From: Echinostoma caproni
Taxonomy: Eukaryota; Platyhelminthes; Trematoda; Plagiorchiida; Echinostomatidae
Length of the DNA: 12,632 nt
Direction of reading: 5' to 3'
Assembly (NCBI GenBank): GCA_900618425.1
Contig: UZAN01039849.1
Coordinates: forward strand, 89,061 to 101,692
The notes under the pieces are model-generated. The model did not search any database, was not told the origin of the DNA, and saw nothing but the letters and a program-made list of their open reading frames with translations. The position numbers and the translations under genes were made by a program. Within the stretch, counting starts at the first letter, position 1, and each line of letters begins with the position of its first letter. Below are positions 1 through 9,048 of this stretch, piece after piece.

Positions 1-435
1 GTACCGTAAGTGTTGCCAATTATGTGATCTTATCACTGAAATTACAAGACGAGTGGTGGTTTCGGGGCAAGGAAAGTAGGGAGAACGGAACCAATTCCCT
101 GTGCACACACAACTTAGGTTTTATCATGTGTGATATCTACCTCTCTCATTTCCATCGTACAATATTGAATAGTCCTAACCTGATGAATGATGAATGACCG
201 AGTACAGATCGGGTGTTCGGTTTGAGTAAGCGAGGATCAATTATTCATCGCATGGTCCCAGTTCCAACTAACCTTTTTAACCAATCTGGATGATGATTAC
301 CAGTACGCGATGACGGTTATTTATTCAACATGGATGTGGCCAAAAAGGTAGCTTGTTCTTATTTTGGAATCGGATGATCGTTGGTTTGAGGAAAGCATAT
401 TTAAAGCGAGAAACAGTAAACCTTGTATTCGCCAC
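1..435. other. No gene recognised
   Basis: I see no coding frame, RNA gene or mobile-element signature that I can support. A short direct repeat (TGATGAA twice, near 181-195) is the only local structure noted. If the open frame at 436-678 is a LINE linker, its reverse transcriptase should continue into this stretch on the minus strand, but I could not find the expected SGPD block. Confidence 0.5.
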
Positions 436-678
436 CTACAATCCCCAGCGGTGTTTGCACGGGAGACGCATAAAGTTGAAGTTGGAGGAGTAACAAAACC
501 GAATCATTTTACCAAGTCCTCTTAATTCAGTCCAGTCTTGTTCACTAACCATATTGTGATACCTATCTCCCAAGGCACTTGTATACGCGGAATACTTGCG
601 TTTGATGATTTCCATGAGGGATGGTCTATGGATAGGTAATGTGAATCTGTGTACAATAGAACACTTAAAGATTTTCAA
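436..678 (-). pseudogene. Possible LINE endonuclease-RT linker fragment
   Basis: This 80-codon open frame resembles the basic linker between the endonuclease and reverse transcriptase of CR1/Jockey/RTE-type LINEs. That linker has the general pattern of a basic block, aromatic residues, D-W, L-R and a basic/aromatic stretch ending in Y..NF. The visible residues are IKRKYSAYTSALG followed by EQDWTELRGLGKMIRFCYSS. The pattern is loose, and neither a recognisable endonuclease upstream nor an RT downstream was found in any minus-strand frame. It has the same orientation as the better-supported LINE fragments at 2790-4057, 6021-7440 and 11321-11505. An 80-codon frame is easily produced by chance at this base composition, so the call is weak. 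Confidence 0.28.
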
Positions 679-2789
679 TCATAAATCCCAGTATTCCTAG
701 GTTAATAAGAGAAATAATCAGAGTCTATGATGGGGGACCGTACGGTGTACCTTCCACGTCGGCAAGTAAAATCCAGTGAGAAGTGATCACAAATTAACCA
801 CAAAAAATAATATTGACGAACAATTAGCAATATACGTGAAGGCTCAGTGCTCAAGGACACGTCACTTTCAATTTCATCGAGCTGCGTGTGGGAGCTAATA
901 TGTCACGCCCATAAATATTGCAAACCTGAATTGACCTTCCCCGGCTCATCGTCTTAAATTCCGATTCGTTAATCCGTTCCATGGACGTCTCAGAGCCCGG
1001 ACACCGGATACTACTGTGTATTGCTTTTTAACATATGCTCTAACCTGTCGATAGATTAACGGGTATGGACACTGAAAGGGTAATCAGTATTCTACTTTGA
1101 TGTTTCTTTAACATGTATGGGTACAATTGGTAGAAATTGATTTGTAGCTGCCTGGAAAACGCACATAATTGCAGTCAATTAGAATTCAACTCACCATGTG
1201 TACTTGCTAGTACCGGGGTTATCGAGAACGGGATACCGTTACGTTGTTCCACAAAACGTCTGAGATATGAGAATCAACTAAACCCACCAGACCTAAACTA
1301 GAGCAACAATGCGGAGGCAATGTCTGTGAATTTCCATGAGGATATAACCAGAGCATCTTCGGTCCGTCTTATCAGACGCTCTGGTCAGGACCACCGACCC
1401 TGTGGCTCAAAGTGAAACTTTCAGCTGTCAACTTAGGGATTCGCTGTTTTGAGTCCTACTGGTAACAGATTACTACTTCATAGTGCTGTTGAGTCCCGAC
1501 AACCGCAAGGGCTTTGTCCTGACCTTCAAGCCAATCCCTTAAAAAATGGGACCGTAGGAAAATAACCGCCCCTTCTGCACACAACTGAAGCCATTACGAT
1601 TGTATACCGTACACATTTGATTACCACTGTTTGGAAATAAATTTCCCGACGACGTGTATATTTGGAACGCTTTTCATTTATTCAAACCTTTCGAGAACAG
1701 GGGAGACGGAGGAAAAGAGACCAACCGCACATAGCCGACTAATGTAAGACCACACTACATGCGGTTTCGCGGATTTTTATTCTTAGGCTTCTCCTCTTCA
1801 AATTGTATAAACTACACTCAACCACACTTTTTCGATTTTTAACTTGAGCATTTTTCTGGTACTTATCTTTTTGAAACTTTATACGAACTGAAAATCTGCA
1901 TTAATTAAGTACATTTGACAAACGTGACGAAAATAATTGAAACCTGAAACATAAAATGAGACAGTATATTTTCCGAATTTTCAAGGGTTCCTGTCTCTCG
2001 TCTTTTTCGCTCATTTGAATAACCCGGAAGTGAATATCTTGTCAAAAAAGAAATATTGCCTCATCTGTCTGTCCAACTTATCACCTGCGAAAGGTAACAT
2101 TGTGCACACGTGTATGTCTAATTATCGCCTGGAGCAAGCGCAGTTGTAATGAGCGTTTCGCTGCGCCGAATATGAATCCCGGTTTTCTAGAACCGCGTGA
2201 TTATTTGGAGCACATGGCCGCAGGTGACGATTAGCTCACCGGTAGGGAATCAAGCCAGGGAGAATGGTTCGCGAAACAACCGACGGAAATAAAGAGAAAC
2301 AGATGACAGTCAGGGGTGACCAGACGGAAGTTATCTTTTCCCTATTAACCGGGACATTCACGATGAAAATCACTGAGCATTGCAGATACAGACTGTGGAC
2401 GTTAATTTTTTTCTGTCCCATTTTAGAAAACATGCTGACACAACCAAGAAATTATTCAGTACCATCTAGAACACAAAAAGTTCACTAAGGTAACCGTGAA
2501 ATAGAATGGGCCTGACAATTTGAATACAATAATTTGTGTTCAATCTGAGAAATGCGTTACATTTCATGATACGTATTTCGCTTCATCATTACACCATTCT
2601 GCTGACTTAGTACCCAATAGACGACAGTTCAGGATAGCGAAATCTAAAAGTAATTTTATCATTACAAATCACTCAAATGTCTTTTTCCCGCAAAGTAGAC
2701 GTATCGAGATACATTAGGGAATCCACGATTTGTTTTAGACATTCGGCAAAATCTAGAACGAACGTAAAAAGTAAATACCCGATTAACTC
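679..2789. other. Long stretch without a recognised gene
   Basis: The open frames here are short, overlap on both strands, and show no family motif I recognise. A small hairpin (ACCAGAGC at 1347-1354 with GCTCTGGT at 1378-1385) is present. The right-hand end, from about 2520 to 2789, may contain further decayed reverse transcriptase of the LINE fragment that starts at 4057, but I could not place any conserved RT block there. Confidence 0.5.
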
Positions 2790-3345
2790 CAGATTAACTG
2801 CAAAATCTACGTCTCTCGGGGTGGCACGTTTGTTTTTTCACAACCTGCATAATGGTTTGATGATATTGGCAGATACCTTTCAGAACGCTCGAGAATTATA
2901 TTGGTATTCGTTGATTGCGCCAGCAGTCCAGAGTAGTTCGCAATTCGAGTGAAAGATTCGTTGTGTGCAGACACCTGAAACAGTATTTCAGAAGGTTAGA
3001 ACATAAGTTGTCTGGACCAGATGCAGTCGACACCTTGAGAGAACACATGTGTTTAGACATCTCAATAGAGGTTATGGGATTAAACGAAAGCTGGATGTTC
3101 GGAGGACCGGAGTCAATATAACTGGGTTATGTGTCGGGCGAAGAATGAATAAATGCGGCATTCGGTTTTATCAATAACAATAGAGGGACTGCAACTTACT
3201 TTTTCTGCCTGCAAAGTAAATTGATTCCACGACACATGGATCTTCAGTTCCCTGTCCCAAAAAAATAACTTGCATAAAGGGCATCCAACCGTCTTTTTCT
3301 ATTTGTGATCAGAAAAGATAGTCGTTGCATTTCAGCCCTCCTGCC
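2790..3345 (-). pseudogene. Linker and N-terminal RT region of LINE-A (broken)
   Basis: Continuing after the endonuclease, the minus strand reads GRRAEMQRLSFLI and YASYF in different frames, typical of the LINE linker. The RT entry region follows in one frame: KPNAAFIHSS, a stop, GPPNIQLSFNPITSIE (3105-3061), then SLKVSTASGPDNL (SGPD at 3021-3010), SNLLKYC, NLSLEL and CWRNQRIPI. A stop follows at about 2891. In another frame the Y-RPIS-like block appears as ERYLPISSNHYAGCEK at about 2890-2835. SGPD and RPIS blocks are the first RT motifs in CR1/Jockey-type elements. The later RT blocks (GRS, motif A, FADD) cannot be seen below about 2790, so the copy is truncated or too decayed there. Confidence 0.75.
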
Positions 3346-4057
3346 CTATTCAAATGCACGTTCCTTTTCACGACGAAGACGTTTAAAAAAGGTGTTGATA
3401 TTCTGCCATTTTGAAGGAACGAAGTTATCACCGGAAAACATTTCTAGGGCAGAGGTTCCTCTGGTTGTTTCGATGATCAGGTCACTTGGGATTAGACAGA
3501 ATAAAGGGTGCAGGGGGACGGGCGTGGTTAAAGTCATCAGCGATTGGGTGCAAGCTGTCATCAAGAAATGGGACAATAACCGGTAGGAAATGACCATAAA
3601 ACGTGTCAGTCTGATAACCTAAAGTGGAGTGCAAGGTATAAATTAGTGATAACGATAAAGGAAAAGCGGAAGAATTTGCTGTGGCAGACGTCAGTCAAGC
3701 AATCAACACCATTTTTGAATGTTTAAATAGTACTTCGGACTTGCCACACGAGTCGGAATTCATGTAGGTAATCACACTGCCTCCCACCTTCTCCCTATAA
3801 CGCTGTCTATCCTGTTTGAAGCAGAAATTATCCATTTGGACAACGGAATCGTCCACATCATCATTGGGCGATGAATCTTGAAGACACAAAACACATGAGG
3901 TGCGAAACTCCTTTCGCTGAAAATGATAAGATAAATCCGGAAGCTTCCCAAACACAGAACGGACATTGTTACTCACAATGGTAGGTGCAAACATCTTTCT
4001 TGGGGTACTACGACGACCGGAACGAATGCGTTTTGCGCGTTTGCAGTACTTGTGCGT
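3346..4057 (-). pseudogene. Endonuclease domain of LINE-A (broken)
   Basis: In functional copies this domain (endonuclease/exonuclease/phosphatase fold) nicks genomic DNA to prime reverse transcription. The first frame is open from 4057 to the stop at about 3695. It begins with a lysine/arginine-rich leader (KRAKRIRSGRRSTPRK), then NVRSVFGKLPDL (about 3967), LCLQDSS (where families usually have QET), QMDNF, FKQDRQR and GGSVITYMNSD. A second frame carries FPLSLSLIY and ends in ADDFN at 3527-3541, matching the family's GDFN box. A third frame (3346-3597) carries SDLIIETTRGTSALE and then SGDNFV at about 3435, where families usually show SDH. At least two frameshifts and one stop (just after the first block) separate these parts. 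The spacing from NVRS to the SDH-like site, about 540 bases, is near normal. Confidence 0.82.
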
Positions 4058-6020
4058 TTAACTAGCTACTGGCACCCCGAACATGGCAGTATGGTTTTCT
4101 ATAATAACATCCCTAACTTTTTGACATGAATTCTTTTGTGTGTATGATTAAAGCACACATATTTAGCAACGGGGTAGATAAATTCCAGAATGAAACGGTG
4201 GTGTGAAATTGTAGCGCAGCCGTTCAGGGGACGCCTTTGCACACTATCGAAGAGTTCACACATTGGCGGAGGATATCTGCGCATTGAATGTTTCGAAAGA
4301 AGTTATCTTACTAAGGATCATGAATGCAAATAAAAGTCATGAATAATTACTGCATAGTGAGAATAAAGGAGGATATAAGCAGTGGCACAGTAAGTGAATA
4401 GAAAACATACATTTGTGTCGATTAATTTAGAGACAGCAACAAAAGTGCCACAAAAAAGAGTATTATTAACAGTCGTAAAAATAAAGCTAAGCAGAATTTA
4501 ACGAAATACTATACTGTACTAAAATTAGACGGTTATCTTGTGCTTATCCAGGGACCCACAAAATCTTGCCCCGACAATTCCAGTCAAAAGATAATTGCAA
4601 ATGTGCGAGTGTTTATTGGTGGCGCCAGAGAACGTGCATTGGCTGAGGAAGAACTGTATTGTATTTATATCATTGCGCACAGACTGGAGTTTTCTGAAAC
4701 GCAAATTACAAAAGCACCGAAGAAAGGAATGGACAAATCCAGTTGCTGCATTTTGGCCGTTACCCCGGGTCCCATGGATCCAGTAACATCGAAAAACACC
4801 CGCACCTTCCCACGATGGCGATTGGTCTCAATACATTTTAAATTCATACCGTAACAATTCTCAGAGAAACGATACATTTACTCTGACGCAACGGGATCAG
4901 CAACCACGTTCAAGTGTAGTTTGGAAGTGATGATTTTAGGATGGTGGCAACAAATGTCGTGGCAGAGCGCCGATAGCAACATCCTGGTTATCGGCTTATT
5001 GCTTCTCGACCCATAGACGTCTTCACATTCCCTGGGTATTCTGTGAGAAAAAATCACGTAAAAAGAATGGCGGATTGTGGAAATGATTTTTGAATGAGCA
5101 GTTTTCAGTAGACTTCGAGTATTTGCGTAATCAAAATGTATATAATTACTCTTTTCAGAAAAAGGCGAAACGAAATTAGCATTATCGTTCAAAGTAAATG
5201 TAGAAATTATCTTTATACGATCAGCGCTTGACATGTAACCAAACATCACCACAAGCGACAAACACAAACTATAAGTTATCTGGCGTTCCTTGTTCTCATG
5301 GTCTTTAAAACTGTATAACCTCTAAAATCACCGTCAGCCAGATTCAATGTTTCGGGAACTAAGATTTTTATAGATTCACATATTCACCTGGGCATCCAGG
5401 TCATTCAGGGCCAACATTAGGGCCATTTTGCAAACCGCATTTTCACTCGGGTTTTCGTTCGTGGAGTTTCCATGAACACAGTCAGCATGGGATTCACTTT
5501 ACTCTAGGTTTTTAATGACATTTTATTGAAGAGAAACAAAACCATAGCATAACCAGTTGTCAACTGTCTTCCATGAATACATACTCAACATTTCATTCGT
5601 AATTTGTGATCGGTTTGCTTTTTCCAAAAATCGTGTTTCACTTATTTCCAGCTGTGGTCAATTTCATGGGGTTTGTGGTGCTTCCCGTACACTAAGAGTT
5701 CGCTGACCAACTGCGTAGTTATCAATCATGAGGTCACAATCCTGTGCAGTTTGCTTACTGTTTACTGTGAGTACTCGACTGGATTCGACAACAATGAGCT
5801 GTCATGTGAAATCGAAACTGTAAATCGGTCAATGCACGATACGAAGCAAGAGACAGCCATTTGGCAAAGAATGCTCAAATGGAAGCATGTCATATTACAA
5901 TTCTGACAGCTTGTGAGCTAGTCTACGTGCATCTTTTCTTCATCATCAATTGATTACAACGTTGCCAGTTGTTTATTCTCCATCTACGTGCCGTCTAGTG
6001 ATTGGTGACTTCGTAAGGAT
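4058..6020. other. About 2 kb without a recognised gene
   Basis: Open frames here reach 129 codons (4878-5267, minus) and 104 codons (4540-4854, plus). None shows a recognisable motif, and the longest begins at TTG rather than ATG. Frames of that length are expected by chance in a window of this size and composition. A short perfect hairpin, ACCTGG-GCAT-CCAGGT, occupies 5386-5401. If LINE-A was once full length, its 5' UTR and ORF1 would have lain from 4058 rightward, but nothing recognisable remains. Confidence 0.5.
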
Positions 6021-6230
6021 CAATCAAAGTCAAAATCAAAGTTTTATTATGGGAGATTTAACGCCTATCATACCCCATAGAATTTTTACAGAATATTTTT
6101 AATAACTTCACAAAAAGACAATAATAATATAAACAATTTTTCATGATCACTCACGGATGTTAAATTTTTAAGTGTTTCAATGTTTTATCAAGTTGCGATT
6201 TAAATAGTTCAACTGTAAAAACATACTACA
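6021..6230 (-). repeat. LINE-B 3' UTR and TTTGA-type tail
   Basis: About 200 AT-rich bases follow the end of the LINE-B coding remnant on the minus strand. They finish with an AATAAA at 6048-6043 and then a run of CTTTGA/TTTTGA units (6043-6021). CR1-like elements usually end in short repeats rather than a poly-A tail, so this is taken as the true 3' end of the element. The overlap of AATAAA with the start of the repeat run may serve as the element's own poly(A) signal. Confidence 0.65.
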
Positions 6231-6889
6231 TCAAATGGAAGATAATTCCATACGCCGCAAACTCACTGCAAACGAGAGATGCCGGCAACAAAGGTGTCTG
6301 TTCTGGGTCTTCACCTTTAGTAGATGTCCCCTGAGGTGAACATTATGAGATAAAGTCAGCATAGAACGACAAGGGTGGTTGGGTCGATGTAGTATGTGAT
6401 TTGCCAACATAAGGTCCCCCCGAAGTCGGCGGTATTGCGATGAGTAGAGTCCCAATATTTGCGGTCGGGGTATGTCTTGTTAAACAGACCTTTTACCAAT
6501 TTCGTCACCAGCCTTTGCAACCATACTAGAGGCTTCTTGTCGCAGTTCAACCATAGATTCCATACTTGAACGGCGTACTCCGTGTTTGGCCGAACGAACG
6601 CTGATAGCAAGCTTGGGAACAGTGCCCTTTCGAATAGCTCGAAAACACGTCTGACTAGTCCAACTTGCTTTAGATCCATAGATAATGCTCTGCCACAGTG
6701 CGGGGAACATCATACCTCCTCTTGTACCATAACTCCCAAAACCCTTTCATCAGTGGCATGCGGTAGTATTTGGTTCCCCAGAAAATAGGAGAAACGAGTC
6801 TTCTGCCGCATGAGAATAACTCTGAATTTGGAAACGATGAACTTCATATCATTGGCGATTGGTCACCGATGGGCTGCAACGATCTTTTG
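6231..6889 (-). pseudogene. LINE-B RT thumb and C-terminal region (broken)
   Basis: After FADD the frame reads IANDMKFIVSKFRVIL and later DERVLGVMVQEE, the usual thumb region with its E-R-LGV block. It has TGA stops at 6865-6863 (where families have W) and 6712-6710. It continues with GLVRRVFELFERALF and AFVRPNTEYAVQVW (6601-6560). A frame change near 6455 leads to YRRLRGDL (6434-6411), LTLSHNVHLRGHLLKVK and SFAVSLRRMELSSI, ending at a stop at 6231-6233. YRRLRGDL followed by NLRGH is the characteristic C-terminal signature of CR1-like LINE proteins, so the family call is firm. Confidence 0.9.
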
Positions 6890-7148
6890 TTAGTGTGCTA
6901 TATAACCCTCAGGATGTGTTACAGTTATCCAGATCTTAGCGTCGTCCGCAAAAAGCAATGTATTAGGCCCAAAAACATGTGGCAGGTCGTTTATAAATGC
7001 CAGAAGAAGACGAGGCTCCAGTAAGGATCCTTGTGGAACCCCTTTGAGTAGCGGTGATAGGTTCTGATAATGAATCACCAATAATCGAATTGCCATGTCG
7101 GTACCTTATTCCTGATAAGTACACTTTGAATCTCAGCACAGTTATCAC
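6890..7148 (-). pseudogene. LINE-B reverse transcriptase core (motifs B and C)
   Basis: This part carries the best-preserved RT blocks. One frame reads KVYLSGIRYRHGNSI and GDSLSEPITAT (7125-7047). A frame change at about 7045 leads into GVPQGS (7042-7025), then FINDLP and FADDAKIW (FADD at 6952-6941). GVPQGS is the template-grip block. FADD holds the two catalytic aspartates that bind metal for DNA synthesis, and both are intact. The domain cannot work as it stands because the neighbouring blocks are in other frames. Confidence 0.9.
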
Positions 7149-7297
7149 AAGTTGATTTATTGCTTAGCGGTACGTGTTGAATTGTTCTACCCCTGTGAAA
7201 CTGTTCATGTTCATGCAGGTTGTAATCAACGACTATTGGAATTCCGCTGTCTGTGCAGATTTGCAAGTGTGTTATGGGAGTATCGCCTGAGTAACGA

Positions 7298-7440
7298 TCA
7301 GACCAGACGACCACTATTAGGATCAGATAGTCTTTCATTGAGCAAAACCATTTGACTGAGGTAACTGAAGCAGCTTCTACAAATACCTGGAAAACGTCTG
7401 TCGTTCCATGCACAGATTTCGGCCAAAGAGAAAAAAACAG
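7298..7440 (-). pseudogene. LINE-B reverse transcriptase, GRSC block
   Basis: One minus-strand frame reads CRSCFSYLSQMVLLNERL (CRSC at 7381-7370), followed by SDPNSGRLV and a TGA stop at 7300-7298. CR1-like RTs have HGFRPGRSC here, then a helix with L..........W/L and a D-GG-VDV type turn. The first glycine of GRSC is cysteine in this copy. The region between 7298 and about 7150, which should carry RT motif A (the DFSKAFD box with the first catalytic aspartate), is not legible in any frame I read, so that stretch is strongly diverged or rearranged. Confidence 0.7.
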
Positions 7441-8618
7441 CGAGGTAGCCAAGTTATGACGTGGAGTAGAAGGTTGAAGAAACTGTGTTAGGAGCTGACT
7501 TCTGTTGAACTTCTGAATTGATATTGTGGATGGCTAGAGACAAAACCAGATATGACATTTAACCACATTTCATGGTACGAATGCACCTTTGACTTCTGTC
7601 ATTCCAACCATACAAAATATGATGGGAGTAAAATTGAGTTCAGTACACAAGGTCAAATGTTATTATCCTCTGATCCAAAAAGATGTTTCCGTGTCGTTCA
7701 TTTTTAATCTGCTCCTATAATTTTATTTCAACCCACGGCTATTTTGGTACGTATCTGCAAATGAGAGTGCTATATATGTAAATATATGTGACGAAAATAC
7801 AGTTCCTGGTCACAAGTATATGAATGACCTGGTAAAAGATTATTAGATAAGCATGCATACCGAGCGGCAAGAACCGCGAAACCGGTCGTGTGATTCCAGC
7901 GAAATTTTGTCCACTCATTCACATACTACTTGTTGTAAAAATATATAAATGCATATGTGTTTGTGCGAGGCAGCACATGTAATTTCATTTGAAACCGACG
8001 AAAATTAGCTGATGGGGCATGAACACAACTACAAGTGTAACAGGAGAATGGTTTGATTGATCCTAGTTTACACTGTTAGAATCGGTCATTTCATTTTTTA
8101 AAACTGTACAATGATGCACGTTATCTGCATGAATTGATACCCGCTTTGGACAAAACGTTTTCACAAGTTGACAAAGGTTCTCTTTGCATGTCAAGTAGCG
8201 GTCACGAACAGGTATTTAATTGGCCACATGGCGTGAAAGTGGCAGACTTCATTCTATTTTGCCTGCGCACCCGTGCTTGTCAATCCGTTTACAATTGTTT
8301 CATCAGCAGTAACAATAACATCGTCAGTGCTTGTTGGCGATCTCAGATTATTGTTATTTGGCGGCAGCATTCTCGACAACTGTTCAGCGTATTAATAACC
8401 CCATTTTTATCCCCATCTGTGAGCAGTAACTGTGCCCTCAACCATGATCAACAGGTAGGTCATTGAGAGCGTCGAATGTATTCGTTTCACTTTCTATCCT
8501 ATGTTGGTCTACAACGAAAATCTGGCTCTCTGTAGGTCAATGCCATCCGAGGTCTACATCAGTACAAATCTCCAGCACACCCCGAACGCATTCAGGTACT
8601 ATATTTGTATCCCGTACT
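7441..8618. other. No gene recognised
   Basis: The minus strand just right of 7440 should carry the earlier RT of LINE-B (the YRPIS block). I could not recognise it, so the 5' truncation is placed near here. Plus-strand open frames at 8134-8466 and 8463-8744 have no family motif. An AT-rich run (TATATATGTAAATATATG) is at about 7771-7789. The only structured feature is the hammerhead-like fold at 7849-7895. Confidence 0.5.
7849..7895 (+). ncRNA. Very degenerate hammerhead-like fold
   Basis: The plus strand has a perfect 4-bp stem II (GCGG 7864-7867, CCGC 7874-7877, six-base loop) followed directly by GAAA (7878-7881). Next come the self-complementary ACCGGT (7881-7886) and GTC (7885-7887), in the place of a cleavage triplet. 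The eight bases after GTC (7888-7895) can pair with AAGCATGC (7849-7856), counting G-U pairs and one mismatch, as stem I would. The strand that should read CTGATGA is ATACCGA (7857-7863), matching at only three of seven positions. It could be a dead hammerhead relic or a coincidence. No pol III box B was seen upstream. Confidence 0.25.
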
Positions 8619-8749
8619 GAATTTGAACAGGCAAGTCAGAAAACAAACACTGTGAGAGGAATTCCTTTCGTATACTCTCATCGGACGCGTATGTATGACA
8701 TTGAACAAGATAGACAAATGAAGCTAATTAAGAAATCTAGCTAGTATTA

Positions 8750-8795
8750 ACCGTGTGTGTGTTCGTGTGTAGTTGTGTACAGTATGTGTGTGTGT
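8750..8795. repeat. Imperfect TG microsatellite
   Basis: An interrupted GT/TG run fills most of the spacer between the inverted arms. It includes GTGTGTGTG near 8753 and TGTGTGTGTGTG near 8784. The interruptions suggest an old tract. Confidence 0.8.
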
Positions 8796-8825
8796 GACGC
8801 ACGTACGCGATCGATGAGAGTATAC

Positions 8826-8841
8826 GAGAGGAATTCCTCTC
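8826..8841. repeat. 16-bp perfect palindrome inside the right arm
   Basis: GAGAGGAATTCCTCTC is its own reverse complement. The left arm holds the same site with one change (8654-8669, ending CCTTTC). Confidence 0.9.
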
Positions 8842-8910
8842 ACAGTGTTTGTCTTCAGACTGGCCTGTTCGAATTCCGTTGGTGATTTTATCGCTACAAT
8901 TACAATAAAA

Positions 8911-8916
8911 TTTATT
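8911..8916 (-). terminator. Possible poly(A) signal AATAAA
   Basis: Read on the minus strand, AATAAA lies about 130 bases beyond the stop codon of the speculative exon at 9049-9246. The hexamer is common in AT-rich DNA by chance, so it only means something if that exon is real. Confidence 0.2.
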
Positions 8917-9048
8917 CACAAGATCACTAAACACCAAATAGCAAAAGGAAAAACAGCGACCACAGAGAAGTTATTCAACATAAATAAACAACTCAGGCTT
9001 CTTTGATTCATACCTTCATAAATAAAAGGTGATGCAATTCTCACACTT

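Larger units (their letters stand above)
2790..4057 (-). mobile_element. LINE-A: degenerate CR1/Jockey-like LINE (endonuclease to early RT)
   Basis: Reading the minus strand from 4057 downward, the conserved parts of a non-LTR retrotransposon polymerase protein appear in the right order. They are a basic leader, the apurinic-type endonuclease, a basic linker, and the N-terminal half of a reverse transcriptase. The pieces sit in different frames with several stop codons, so this is a dead copy. The 5' end (any ORF1, 5' UTR) and the RT catalytic core are not recognisable. The order and motif spelling (NVRS, Q[ED], GDFN-like, SGPD, Y-PIS-like) fit the CR1/Jockey group better than RTE or L1. Assignment to a named family needs a database comparison. 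Confidence 0.85.
6021..7440 (-). mobile_element. LINE-B: degenerate CR1-like LINE, 5'-truncated, with 3' end
   Basis: The minus strand from about 7440 down to 6021 contains the second half of a CR1-like LINE polymerase protein and its 3' UTR. In order these are the GRSC block, SEPITAT, GVPQGS, FADD, the RT thumb region, AFVRP-EY-VQVW, YRRLRGDL, HLRGH, and a 3' tail. Frame changes and stop codons interrupt it throughout. No endonuclease was found to the right of 7440, so the copy is 5'-truncated, as is usual for LINE insertions made by target-primed reverse transcription. The left end at about 6021 is taken from the end of the TTTGA-type tail. I could not identify a target-site duplication. 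Confidence 0.9.
8619..8876. repeat. Near-palindromic element with 65-bp inverted arms
   Basis: Bases 8619-8683 and the reverse complement of 8812-8876 align over 65 positions without gaps and differ at five of them. Weaker complementarity continues inward for about 16 bases (8684-8699 with 8796-8811). The centre (8700-8795) is TG-rich. Outside the arms the similarity fades quickly. This could be a foldback or MITE-like element, two copies of a dispersed repeat inserted head to head, or a duplicated inversion. Neither arm matches anything I recognise by name. No target-site duplication was identified. Confidence 0.9.

Noticed and set aside
1347..1385. Hairpin ACCAGAGC/GCTCTGGT
   Set aside because: Eight base pairs with a 23-base loop are not remarkable in 12.6 kb, and no associated feature was found.
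1486..1500. CTGTTGAGTCCCGAC resembling the CTGATGAGTCCC start of schistosome hammerheads
   Set aside because: Neither a matching stem II strand nor GAAA follows, and the resemblance is short.
2915..3121. 68-codon plus-strand open frame
   Set aside because: It is antisense to the LINE-A segment that carries the SGPD block on the minus strand.
3305..3586. 93-codon plus-strand open frame
   Set aside because: It is the antisense shadow of the LINE-A endonuclease, whose motifs read on the minus strand.
4540..4854. 104-codon plus-strand open frame overlapping a 70-codon minus frame
   Set aside because: It starts at GTG and has no recognisable motif. Both strands are open by chance here.
4878..5267. 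Longest open frame in the window (129 codons, minus) with a hydrophobic start resembling a signal peptide
   Set aside because: It starts at TTG, and the first ATG lies inside the supposed signal peptide. It has no family motif, and one frame of this length is expected by chance in AT-rich DNA of this size.
8394..8417. Minus-strand DGDKNGVI resembling an EF-hand calcium-binding loop
   Set aside because: It is a single isolated loop lacking the acidic residue at position 12, with stops nearby and no second EF-hand.
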